From: Phialophora verrucosa | Lineage: Eukaryota > Ascomycota > Eurotiomycetes > Chaetothyriales > Herpotrichiellaceae | Assembly: GCA_002099365.1 (NCBI GenBank) | Contig: MSED01000002.1 | Coordinates: 2,108,001 to 2,172,000 of the forward strand | Length of the DNA: 64,000 nucleotides | Direction of reading: 5' to 3' | Shown: in pieces, positions 30,001 to 38,833 of the stretch | Layout: each line of letters begins with the position of its first letter | Position numbering within the stretch: position 1 is the stretch's first letter | Translations under genes and position numbers: made by a program | Notes under the pieces: model-generated | Seen by the model: the letters and a program-made list of their open reading frames with translations, nothing else | Databases searched by the model: none | Told to the model about the DNA's origin: nothing

Positions 30001-33000
30001 ATGGCAGTCCAGTCGACATGTCATGGCCTTCCCAAGCACGTTTGGCTCGAAGCAGGCAGTGCAGACATTCTTCGAGATTCAATACTTGTAGGTGGTATTC
30101 AGAATATGATAGTGCCAACTCAACCTCAGATAGTGGTTCCATCCTGGCATCTCCAAGCGCTGTCTTGGCCATTGCAAGTGACATTCCCGCAGATTGCGCA
30201 TCATGCAGCCGCAGGTGGATGTTGCTCTTGCGGATGAGGATGCTCGTCATGCAGAGTCCCGGAGCGTCGATTCCAAGATTAGCCAGGTGTTCCAATGTCC
30301 CCAAAGCCAGAAGAGCGGTCCTGTCGTCTTCTTTCATGCTGGCGTAGTCGACTGCGAGTAGAAGCGGAAGGACATGTGCTCCCACATTCTCACAGAGCAT
30401 CTGTGTCTGCTTCAAAGTTGCACAGGAGTGGGCGATGTCGGAGAGGTGCTCCACCGCTTGTGTGAGCTCTTGATGGGTGATCGATCCATTAAAGAAACCG
30501 TGCTGGAGGCATAGCAGCGATCGGAGATCCCGTCCAAATTGCCGTAGGAAGACATTTTCATTTGTTGCATTCTCACAATCCAGAAGGCCTTGGACAACAG
30601 CAGAGATCATTGGGAAAGTCGAAGCTGCCCTTTTCTTCTTCAAACAGGAATCAAGAAGTTGGCTGACGGACCTCATCATGTACACATGGTACTCTGGCTG
30701 GCTCAAGACCTGGTGTAGCATTTCGACCATCTTCGCACAAGCGCTGAGATGTCGATTATCCAACTCTAGCTCAAAAATCGAAAGCATCTGTTTCTCTATC
30801 AAAGCAGCTCGGTGAATTGCTGGCAAGGACCAGTCATCATAGAAGCAATCATTCACGCCGTCTCGCGGTGGATGATCGAGTACTGTTTTACAGTATGTGG
30901 CAAGAACCTTCCCAAAAGCCTTGTGGTTTAAGTCTTGCTCGGACCAAGCGCAGCGAAGTGGCTTAGACAAGAGGGATTCCACGATATCACCGAGGACGCC
31001 TTGCCTGATAGTGGCAGATATGGCATTGCGAAAAGCATTGATAGCCATCACAAAGTTGCTCGCTGCTAAAAAGCAGTGTCCGAGTTTCTCGAATTTGAGT
31101 GCGGGATATGCAGCTCTCTGATCCGGCAATGGTAATTCGAGGAGGCCTTGAAGCGATAGTTCAAGTACGCCCGCTTGTTCCAGAGGCGGTTTGCCCTGTT
31201 TCACGGCTGCTAGATAGCGCGACCAAAACAATTGGGACATCCGTACCCGCAACTGGTTGCGTTGAGTCTCAACTGAGGTTTGCGCGTGAGCAGAATTATG
31301 GTCGGTTTGGAGGTCCAGTATTGCGGCTGAGCAGTCTTTAAGAGTTTCCCACACCATCTGCGCCAATTCAGATGCATGTGTGACAGCGCAGCGGTCCGTA
31401 GACAAGACAATATCAACGATCTTCATGAAGGTTATTTGAAATGCTTGTTCGATGTTTTTCGGTGAATTGTCTGGGGTCCGAGTCGATGCTGTTATCATAT
31501 GTCGTTTCAGGAACCTGAAAGCGGCAATTGTGAGGCGGACGAGGCCGATCTGAAGGTCTTGTGGACCTCCCTCATAGCCTGGGGCCCGATCTTTCGCTTG
31601 ATCAGCCATCATCAGTGCGGCAGTCGCTTTACGGAGTTGGGCAAGGTGTACAAGGACTCTGGCAAGTTCTGCCTGTGAGAGTGCAGGGCTCTCGTTAAGC
31701 GCGCATTCCAGACTTCTCACCGAGCTCAAGGCCCTTTGCAGATTGTGGGAAACGCTCTTCAACAGTGAGGTAGTTATCTGACACCGCAGTACGAGGTTTA
31801 GGTTACCAGACTCCGGTAAGTCCTCTTCCAGAATAGACACCAGTCGTTCGTGTTCATCTGAATTTTCTATCGTACCCATCAGTGTTTCAGCAAGCTCCAG
31901 AGGTATATCAGGCGCGCAACCCGCGGCCACGAGGAGCCCGCGTATCGGAACAATGGAAGATAGGACGTGTTTGTACGATATGCCGAAATCATTCGTATAG
32001 GTTGGCAGCTTCTTGAGTGCATGGTGAAACGGACGCCAAACATCAGCTGCTGGATTGGGTGTGACGCCCAAGTGTATCCAAGACTCAAACTTGACGCGCA
32101 GGGACAGGTAGAAAAGGTCGAAAAGAACTTCCGGTGATGGCTTCTCTAGGGGGGACTTAATGGCTGACGCATACATTCGAGCAGCGGCAAGTGCTATGGT
32201 TCGAAGCTGCAACCCAGCCTGCTCAGGCTCGAGTCGCCCTTTTGACAGCCCTTGTGTTGTGATCCAGGCAGGACTTCCAACTGTATCGGGTGAGAGCGAC
32301 TTCACAAGCTCTGGACTGATGCATTTGGGGCCCAGCAACAGAGCGAGGCGGAGGGCTTGACTTTGCATGGACGCCGTGAAGCCGAATCTGGAGTTGTCGT
32401 CCGCTGCATCGGGCCGGCCTAGGACAAGTCCCGCAATGCTGGTCTCGAAGGAGATCGTCTCTTCTGTGTAGCTTCTCCGGTACACGTGTTGGATATCAGA
32501 GAGCTGATGAACTGCATGAGGAGCAAGGTTCAGAGAGATGCTCCTGTCTAAAAGAATCAACGCAGCATTCTCTAGCCCGACGTTTTTAATGGCGCCAGAT
32601 TTGGTCGTTCCAGCGTCAGATTTGCGCAGGTACTGCAACGCAGAATAACAACATTCCGCTACCACTTCCGAATCACCTGGCTTACGAGATGGAGTGGCCT
32701 TCCTTGGACTGACGGCAGTCCTTTCCCCCTCTCTGTTCCCGGGCTGTTCCTGCAGAGCTTGGTTTGGCTGGGGAAGACAAAGCGGCGGCTGACTGGTCCC
32801 AATGCATTCTCGGTCGCCTTTCAGTGCCTTGATAGTGTCTCCAAGGTGCTTCAGCGTGAGATTGAAGGCTTCGGTAGCGATCTTGAGGCGATCGCTTTGC
32901 GACAAGTTGGGTGGTTGGGCATCGCCGCTATCATGAATCCCGAATGTCGCACCTGGGAATTGACGTTGCCTGTTGGCAGCTCTCACGAGAGGTCGGCTTT

Positions 33001-33193
33001 TGGCAGAACCCTTCTTTGGCGGTACTGACTTGGCCGGGACACGTGCAGTCTTCGTGTCGCATACGTCGTGAGGGCCCAGACCGAGGACCGCTCGTAGGTA
33101 GCGGAGAGTCTCGGGCGTCGGAGCCGTCAGTTGGAGCTCGTTGCGAACAGTGTCAAATGCCCCCGCAGCAGTGACATCCCGGCCGATTGTCAT
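27044..33193 (-). CDS. Separase (separin), cohesin-cleaving cysteine protease
   Basis: 2049 residues in one uninterrupted exon from ATG at 33193. The C-terminal ~450 residues are the peptidase C50 domain: DKELQLFPWESLPCLRGRAV at its start, catalytic His1908 in LMLYFGHGGAGQYI and catalytic Cys1934 in LLMGCSSAKL, followed by PALVGTLWDVTDRDIDRFA. The first ~1500 residues are helical, Leu-rich and TPR-like, as expected of the separase scaffold bound by securin. A basic linker (GKTIKAAVKKPVRQGTAKRQK) near residue 1290 may be a nuclear-localisation or regulatory segment. The protein cuts the Scc1/Rad21 kleisin at anaphase; Aspergillus BimB is the equivalent. All catalytic residues are present. Absence of introns in a 6.15-kb frame is unusual beside its neighbours but not a defect. 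Confidence 0.97.
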   Translation of the reverse strand: MTIGRDVTAAGAFDTVRNELQLTAPTPETLRYLRAVLGLGPHDVCDTKTARVPAKSVPPKKGSAKSRPLVRAANRQRQFPGATFGIHDSGDAQPPNLSQSDRLKIATEAFNLTLKHLGDTIKALKGDRECIGTSQPPLCLPQPNQALQEQPGNREGERTAVSPRKATPSRKPGDSEVVAECCYSALQYLRKSDAGTTKSGAIKNVGLENAALILLDRSISLNLAPHAVHQLSDIQHVYRRSYTEETISFETSIAGLVLGRPDAADDNSRFGFTASMQSQALRLALLLGPKCISPELVKSLSPDTVGSPAWITTQGLSKGRLEPEQAGLQLRTIALAAARMYASAIKSPLEKPSPEVLFDLFYLSLRVKFESWIHLGVTPNPAADVWRPFHHALKKLPTYTNDFGISYKHVLSSIVPIRGLLVAAGCAPDIPLELAETLMGTIENSDEHERLVSILEEDLPESGNLNLVLRCQITTSLLKSVSHNLQRALSSVRSLECALNESPALSQAELARVLVHLAQLRKATAALMMADQAKDRAPGYEGGPQDLQIGLVRLTIAAFRFLKRHMITASTRTPDNSPKNIEQAFQITFMKIVDIVLSTDRCAVTHASELAQMVWETLKDCSAAILDLQTDHNSAHAQTSVETQRNQLRVRMSQLFWSRYLAAVKQGKPPLEQAGVLELSLQGLLELPLPDQRAAYPALKFEKLGHCFLAASNFVMAINAFRNAISATIRQGVLGDIVESLLSKPLRCAWSEQDLNHKAFGKVLATYCKTVLDHPPRDGVNDCFYDDWSLPAIHRAALIEKQMLSIFELELDNRHLSACAKMVEMLHQVLSQPEYHVYMMRSVSQLLDSCLKKKRAASTFPMISAVVQGLLDCENATNENVFLRQFGRDLRSLLCLQHGFFNGSITHQELTQAVEHLSDIAHSCATLKQTQMLCENVGAHVLPLLLAVDYASMKEDDRTALLALGTLEHLANLGIDAPGLCMTSILIRKSNIHLRLHDAQSAGMSLAMAKTALGDARMEPLSEVELALSYSEYHLQVLNLEECLHCLLRAKRAWEGHDMSTGLPSTKSKLKGQSLLCRAAYLASQLAYKQHQLLEAIILARQSAKIAASIWSSIDHLWASAARSESTAPADSEMHNVSAEFTKLDLSNQPFLRVTASTVFCVPYVSLCFDVFKHMAFLISHCGIYQDAATFYEQALKVSRRMNRSTDEAIVLSDLSVLHARAGQIAKAREVIRDSPQSNVLCASGYHQALASVNRGEAHLVMEDLTAAHRWLVEAKQHRASNVTGSDNPVACRIPKGKTIKAAVKKPVRQGTAKRQKDKEPGQPTTSCVTSTLELRDVDMRISALEARLKLLEHGAGATTISKNITGRNDDEDGRMSISVALNLVRAGLKLLSDDAVHSVLAETAVALPVRYRSARKSGRVSFVQGAAIVNAKARVTKQKSENSTFRNGSALLLQAHDILQGLDDSRANRLSSDLVHTCYKMLTQITLLSTALNQPLVPSSLNLVLDITRPLDLARLREDFVTLGELSASQRTKMHEWPSTNVIKNGRALDSKLVEELDLDLLPASWSVVCLELNEDKNELVMARLRREASPFVVRIPLARPDPSDGETDELDLISAKEEMQDIIVRANATAHDARGSSADKSVRGAWFAERRALDQQLSTLLDNIENVWFGGFRGLLCASQRDERQFLAFGKRLHSMLNRHLPSRQKTSRPGDSTVHLHDHVLELFIGLGHPREADLEDAVTDLLYFVIDILQFNGERNAYDEIDFDAMLIEVSDALHAYHDATHLAGDKHDHLILVLDKELQLFPWESLPCLRGRAVSRMPSLGAIWERLRTMSERSPTSEAYMIRKTNGAYLLNPSSDLKSTQETFGQLFQNQLPGYKAIVNRPPEAGEFETALQEHDLMLYFGHGGAGQYIRPRVIRKMNKCAATLLMGCSSAKLSECGVYEPSGMPLSYLSGGCPALVGTLWDVTDRDIDRFALQLMENWGLLNVADGSGGRNVKKSSKSKAEKCEKRGPVSLDQAVADGRDACLLKYLNGAAPVMYGVPVILD

Positions 33194-33537
33194 TGTGGGA
33201 GATAATGCATGGTATACGTGTACAACAGTACGATACTGTTAAGCCTGTAGTCCAGATGATTTGTGCGGTCAGGCACGGAGTTCTGAGGGTAATTCGAGGT
33301 TCATTCACCAGAAAAGCGCGTTCACGCTTTCGCTCGACTCGGTCAAGTAAACACGGCGGTTCTGCTTCCGTCTTCGGATCCGGGGCAACTGCAGCCGACT
33401 CGGCCGGGCAATATTAACCGCATGATTTCTCCCAGTGAACTTGAAGCCACGGACGCTCAGTTCCATCCACCAGTGACAACCATATTTACTGTGCACCACG
33501 CTCTGCCGACACTTTCTGTCTGTGTTACAGGGGCAGA
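33194..33537. promoter_or_regulatory. Divergent promoter region, separase / mitochondrial protein
   Basis: 344 bases between divergent ATGs, no gene. Probably holds both promoters. Confidence 0.45.
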
Positions 33538-34176
33538 ATGAGGCCGCTTCTGTCATGTAGCGCCCGCACAAGCCGTTTAATGCACCCACCGTCTCTCCAA
33601 GTGCACCCTCCCAGGCCATGCTGGCTGCAACGGCACCAACACACAGCCTCAGAAAGCCGTCTCCCTCGTCTGGCTCAACCCGCATTCTGGGATTCGATCA
33701 TTCCCAAGTCGCTCCGTGCCCGATTTGCGAGGCGGGGGAACACTGCCCCAGAAAAGCCAACGAATCCGGCAACGTTCTTTATCTGGATCTATATTCTGAT
33801 CGGCTCCCAAGCCATTCGTATCATGGGCCTCAAGAACGAATTCGTGGCCTATTCTCGTAAGGCGGACCTCAAGATACAGCAACTCAGGGAAGTTGTCGAG
33901 AAACTCCAACGGGGCGAAGAAGTGGACGTCGAAAAGATCTTGGGTACCGGCGACGAGACGCAAGAACGCGAATGGGAAGAGGCGTTAGAAGAGCTGCAAA
34001 GGGAGGACAGAGTATGGCAGGAAAACAGGGAGAAAAGCCGCGAAGACAAGGAGCGCCTCGCCAGACAGGAACAAGACGCAAACCCTGTCAGTGACGCTCA
34101 GGAAAGGCACGAAGCCACGAAGCCGTCACCCTCACCAGAGGTTCCTCTGGTCGCACGGCGCCCTGGATTTTACTAG
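33538..34176 (+). CDS. Small mitochondrial inner-membrane protein, DUF5321-like
   Basis: 212 residues, one exon. The N-terminus is Arg/Ser/Pro-rich with few acidic residues (MRPLLSCSARTSRLMHPPSL), typical of mitochondrial import. FWDSIIPKSLRARFARRG precedes a single transmembrane helix (TFFIWIYILIGSQAIRIMGL), then a charged coiled coil (RKADLKIQQLREVVEKLQRGEEVDVEKIL) and a low-complexity tail. The order of presequence, short amphipathic block, one helix and coiled coil matches the fungal family I know as DUF5321, which resembles the yeast F1Fo assembly factor Ina17 in layout. The Ina17 link is inference. No catalytic motif is present. Confidence 0.8.
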   Translation: MRPLLSCSARTSRLMHPPSLQVHPPRPCWLQRHQHTASESRLPRLAQPAFWDSIIPKSLRARFARRGNTAPEKPTNPATFFIWIYILIGSQAIRIMGLKNEFVAYSRKADLKIQQLREVVEKLQRGEEVDVEKILGTGDETQEREWEEALEELQREDRVWQENREKSREDKERLARQEQDANPVSDAQERHEATKPSPSPEVPLVARRPGFY

Positions 34177-34508
34177 ACCCGCAAAACGCCTCGGATTTTT
34201 GTCCTGAGCAACATGGCCAAATGGCGAGGTTGATTGTTCATTCCTCCTCCTGGTACACAACTCTGTTGTGATTAAGCCACGGTCACATGGGCAAGCTCGT
34301 GACAAGGTCGCTCAACTCAAGCCTTAATGACCACAACCCAAGCCGGGGAGAGTGCATTCAGATACCATCTTGAAGCTCGATGGCTATTCGCTTCTGCCGA
34401 GGCCCTCTAATTTGCCTTCTTGTGGCCTGCCACCAGGTTTTGCGCTGCAATCGGTGAGTGGCTGAGCCCTGACCAGGGGAAAGAAAGACTAACTCCTCTG
34501 TTTTGCCT
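34177..34508. other. Spacer
   Basis: 332 bases between the mitochondrial protein gene and the GST pseudogene. No gene seen. Confidence 0.4.
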
Positions 34509-35180
34509 CTAGCGACTTTCATACCTGCTTGTAGACCTGTAGTGTCTGCAGTGTCTATGCTTCGCGGCGTAGATGGAGCTCAAGATCTTCAGCTCGGCGT
34601 CGTCCGCACTGACCTTGTTGGCGACGTTCTCGGCAGTGTGGAGAGGCAGTTCATTGACCCAAGGATGGACCTTGGAGGATTCGCTCTCAGAGAAGCCTGG
34701 CTCCCTTCATCCGTCCAATGTCTGGCAGAAAAACTTGATCATCCAACTTGCATGAATGTCGGCGACGGAGCACTTCTTTCCACCGATCCAATGCCCTTTC
34801 GCCAGAAAGCCATTCTCGACAAGAACCAGCGTTTGACGGAATTTGGCCGATGGACTTGCCGCAACTCCTTGTAGCTGGCCCGATTGAACACCGAGAAGGC
34901 TTCAGCCCTCGCTTTCACGCAGTCTTCGCTTATCAACTTCTCAGGTACAAGTGGCAGACATATCCGGAAGCTGCGGTATCCGAAGGCCTCGTACGCATGG
35001 TCAGCCGTACTTTGTGCTGGCCCTGCTGTCTTCTCTGGGAAGGTACCATGGACAGCTTCGAGGAAGACGCGGTTTCTGCATACAAGTCTCGCCCAATGGA
35101 GTTCACCGGAATCCTCCTGTGTATAATTTCGGGATCTGCGAGGATGGGCGGGGGATTACAGACGGCTCTTCGCAGACCTG
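34509..35180 (-). pseudogene. Glutathione S-transferase family pseudogene
   Basis: Read on the minus strand, three frames in succession make one GST-like protein. The first holds PILADPEIIHRRIPVNSIGRDLYAETAS, the end of a thioredoxin-like domain. The second continues as FLEAVHGTFPEKTAG...LPLVPEKLISEDCVKARAEAF. The third holds the helical-domain hallmark LVENGFLAKGHWIGGKKCSVADIHASW, then an in-frame TGA at about 34717, then VHPWVNELPLHTAENV up to the stop at 34509. Two frameshifts and one nonsense codon, with no fitting introns, mean no full enzyme is made. The N-terminal glutathione-binding part before about 35180 is not recognisable. The closest type appears to be the fungal GST branch with an IPVxxIGRDxY motif. 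Confidence 0.65.
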
Positions 35181-36338
35181 GAGCGCTATAACACACGTGC
35201 TAAGGATGCTTCTCGCCCTTCGCGTGTTCGCACGAATTGGTTGCCGTAAAGGATTATCCAGTGGTTCCGAGACGTTCCCGTTTGGTCCTCGTCGACAACT
35301 ATTAGAGTTACGGCTGGCGCGGTAGACCACTTGTGACTCTGTCAAAATTCGACAGGAAGGAGACAAGGGCCAGTCCGTCTACAATTAACTGTATCCTGAA
35401 GCTACTCTTTCCGCAAGCCAGCGAATGCACTCCTTTGCGGGGGATCCACGATCGCGACACCAGGCGGGGAAGATCTATTTGCAGTTCTCGGATACGATGG
35501 CACAGAGGAAGCTTTTCTGCCGACGATCTACCTCTCCCGTTGGATGCTTAGATTGCCGTCATCAGGGTGACGAACTGATTTGCGTCATACAGGCCGAGCC
35601 ACTGCTGCCACTGATGGGCCGTCTCGGTACGAGTAGCAAATCGCGGATAGGGCCAACCCTGGTGGTGGCTGGTGCTGTGTGTGCTTCATCGAAGGGAGAG
35701 AATACTTGGTACGAACAGGCGCATGTAGAGGTCGGCACTACCTTCTCCCTTCAATGCAATTGATATTTGCCGGTGATTAACGGGCAGGCTCTCTGTCTTC
35801 CTCTGTCCAAGACGTGCGACACCGAACCATAGCAAAAGTGACTCCTAGAGAACTGTAGGACTATACCAATGTCCCTGGCCTGGAAGGACCCGAGTTTTCG
35901 CCAAGGCTGCGCCTGCCTCCAACTCGCCTCTCCGCTTTCTTATATTTTTCACAGGACTGAGTTGCGCTATTGAAGAGCACACGGCAAATTGCCTTTTAAT
36001 CATCCACCTAAAAGTTCTTCAGTCAACCCTGACACCCTTCAGCTTTTCGTCACCGTGTTCTAAAAACGTCGCCATATTCCTGTTACAACCCTGGTGCTCC
36101 CAGCTTGACCCTTTTTTTCCTTCTAGAGCATCGTCTGCCTTCCTGCCTGCCTGACAGATTATCGCAGTTCTGCGAGATTCTCTTTTCTAGGTCCACTGCG
36201 GTCTAGCTGAACAAATCGCGCCCATCCTCCAACAGGTCGATAAACCCCATTGTTTGAACTTCTTCGCGGACGCGACTTCCACTATTTTAGACAACAACAC
36301 TGGGTCGCGTTTGCCTCATCTCCTGCTGACCTCGCACC
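35181..36338. other. Spacer and leader of the G3BP-like gene
   Basis: About 1.16 kb. The first half may hold the eroded 5' end of the GST gene. The last ~350 bases are pyrimidine-rich and are probably promoter and 5' leader of the next gene. No other coding signal. Confidence 0.4.
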
Positions 36339-38073
36339 ATGGCTACCGAAAATGCTCCTGTCAATGGCCTGTACGGCACATCTCAGTACACTCAGCCAGC
36401 TGAACTTGCTGCTTCTACTCCCTCTATGCCCACTCACGCGACCTCGGCCTCTCAGAGTACGACCACCTCGGCTGCGACCCAACAGCAGAAGGCAGACCCG
36501 CAAGAGATTGGCTGGTATTTTGTCGAGCAATATTATACTACTTTGTCCAAGACCCCAGAGAAGATCCACTTGTTTTACTCCAAGAAGTCGCAGCTGGTCT
36601 CTGGCGTTGAGGCTGAGAAGGTCGTTCCTGCCGTTGGCACGAAGGTGGGTTCATTTGTCCGAAAAGCCTTCCAACAGTGCTAATTCGTGAGCATAGGCCA
36701 TCAGCGAGAAGATCAAGTCCCTTGATTTCCAAGATTGCAAAGTCCGCGTCCTCAATGTCGACTCTCAGGCTTCCTTCAACAATATCGTGGTTCAAGTTAT
36801 CGGGGAGATGTCCAACAAATCTGAGCCGCATCACAAGTTCGTGCAGACCTTCGTTCTTGCCGAGCAACCGAACGGCTACTTCGTCCTGAACGACATCTTC
36901 CGTTACCTCAGCGACGACGTGGATGAGATTGTCGAAGACGAACAACCTCAGGCCGAAGTCCCTGCCGAAGAAGTTCCTACCCCTGCCGAGGGACTACAAG
37001 CGGCCCAGCCTCATGTCCAAGATCAGGTTGTCACCGAGAACGCAGCCGAGGAGGTCGATGAGAAGCTTGAAGACCACACTGAACCTCCACAAGAGATTGC
37101 TGCAGATACCAATGGTGATGATGCCCCAGCCCCCACTGAAGAGCCCTTCAACGCTCCGGAAAAAGTGCCCCAAGAGGATGTGTCGGCAACGGAGACGGCT
37201 GAGCCTGCCGCACCTGAGCAAGCTACGGAGCCTGAAGCGACACCGACTCCGATCGAACCCACCCCGGAAGCTGCTGCACCAGCACCAACTCCAGTTCCAG
37301 CTCCAGAGGCACCAGCTGCGAAGAAGACTTGGGCAAGCATGCTTGGAGGAGGAAGTGGCGGTGTCGCGAAGCCCGCCGTTCCCGCCCTTCCAATTACAAC
37401 CCCAGCACAACCGAAAGCTCCCCGACCTGCCCAGCCTGCACAAGCTCCCAAGGCTCCCACTGAACCCGCATCAGTAGCCACATCCGCCACAGCTAGCACG
37501 CCCACTTCGCAAAGCAATGGCTGGCAGACGGCTGAGCACAGCAAGAAGAGCAATCGACCGCAAAACAAAGGCGCCTCTGAAGGAATCACCCTTGCCTACA
37601 TTAGGAATGTAAACGAAAAAGTCGACGCCAGGATCCTTAGAGAGGTTCTTGAGAGCTTCGGCGAGCTCAAGTACTACGACGTGTCCCGACCTAGGGTACG
37701 CTTTCATTCTCTCCTACCCTTTCACTTGACTGATGGAGTACAGAGCTGCGCATTTGTCGAATTTGCTGAGCCTGCTGGCTACGCAGCGGCCGTTGCTGCT
37801 AACCCCCACACCGTCGGCACTGAGACGATCTATGTCGAGGAACGACGCCCGCGTCCCAATGCCTACGGCGGCAGCAACGCTAACTACACCCGTGGCGGTG
37901 GCCCTCCCAATCGCGGTGGTCGTGGAGCTATTCAAGGCAGCAGTCGGTCTGGAAGCCAGACCAATTTCCCCAAGGACGCCGGACGCGGTGGCAATGTCCA
38001 GCAACAGCGAGGTGGCAAGCCTGCCACTGGCACTGTTACCCCCAAGGGTCGTGGCCAAGGTCAGGCCGTGTGA
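36339..38073 (+). CDS. G3BP-like protein with NTF2 and RRM domains (Nxt3/Bre5 type)
   Basis: Three exons, 36339-36644, 36697-37695 and 37744-38073, encode 544 residues. Introns are 52 and 48 bases. Residues ~50-185 form an NTF2-like domain (EIGWYFVEQYYTTLSKTPEKIHLFY, HHKFVQTFVLAEQPNGYFVLNDIFRYL). A long acidic, Pro/Ala/Glu-rich linker follows (~190-420). Residues ~425-500 are an RRM (ITLAYIRNVNEKVDARILREVL, SCAFVEFAEPAGYAAAV), split by intron 2 just before RNP1. The tail is RGG/Gly-rich. This is the G3BP/Rasputin order; yeast Bre5 and fission-yeast Nxt3 are the fungal forms, which act as cofactors of the Ubp3 deubiquitinase and in stress granules. Likely cytoplasmic and RNA-binding. Confidence 0.93.
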
Positions 38074-38833
38074 AGCTCCCTCTCGAACGAGATGACGCAC
38101 GCAGTCGTCTCCTGACTGAGATGAATTACCATCATCAGTTTCTGCTTTGTCTTGCGGGCCAGCCGGGCGGTACACAAAGGGTTGAGGTTGAACATCAGCA
38201 CCTTTCGTCGGCGTCCTTGGAAAAGTTCTTCGTGATACCATCTTCTACATCCTTTACACGATTCCAGCAGTGTCTTTCGCATAGCCAGCTTCGGGGTTGA
38301 TTAGGACACAACATCGATCGGATCACCATCACTTTGACCATTTGAGAGAAGAGATGTGCACAGTAACAGATTCAGAGGAGCTCAGGGTCATGGGCAGAGG
38401 GAAGCGTTGTCCTTTTGAGCGAGGCGATGTGCTTTTCCTGTTCTAGGAGGGGCATCTTTTCAGAAGACTGGCATAGTCATCGGAGGTCACGAAATTGTAC
38501 ATTAGACCCATCACAGATGGGAAATTACTACGCTACCTAATGAAAAGGTTCAGTCTGGACTTGAATTCGATATACGAGTAAGGATGAACAGCTAGAGTGG
38601 GGATAAGACACTTCGGCGCCCCTCACGCGTATCTATCGGCGACGTGGGGTATGGGTGTGAGGCTGAGGAGCAGCTTCAGGCCGCAACATTGGTCGGTGAC
38701 ATGTTCACTTGTACCGCTCCTTGTCAGGTGCCAGTCTTGTACTTTGCCTTGCACGCAATGATCTCCTCCGTGTAATATCCTATCATACCCCCACCGACTA
38801 GTCCTACAATACCACTTCCTATATGACCACACG
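38074..38833. other. Spacer between co-oriented genes
   Basis: 760 bases with the 3' end of the G3BP-like gene and the promoter of the septin-like gene. No gene recognised. Confidence 0.45.

Noticed and set aside
36923..37589. Overlapping frames on both strands inside the G3BP-like linker
   Set aside because: Produced by repetitive Pro/Ala/Glu codons of the true gene.
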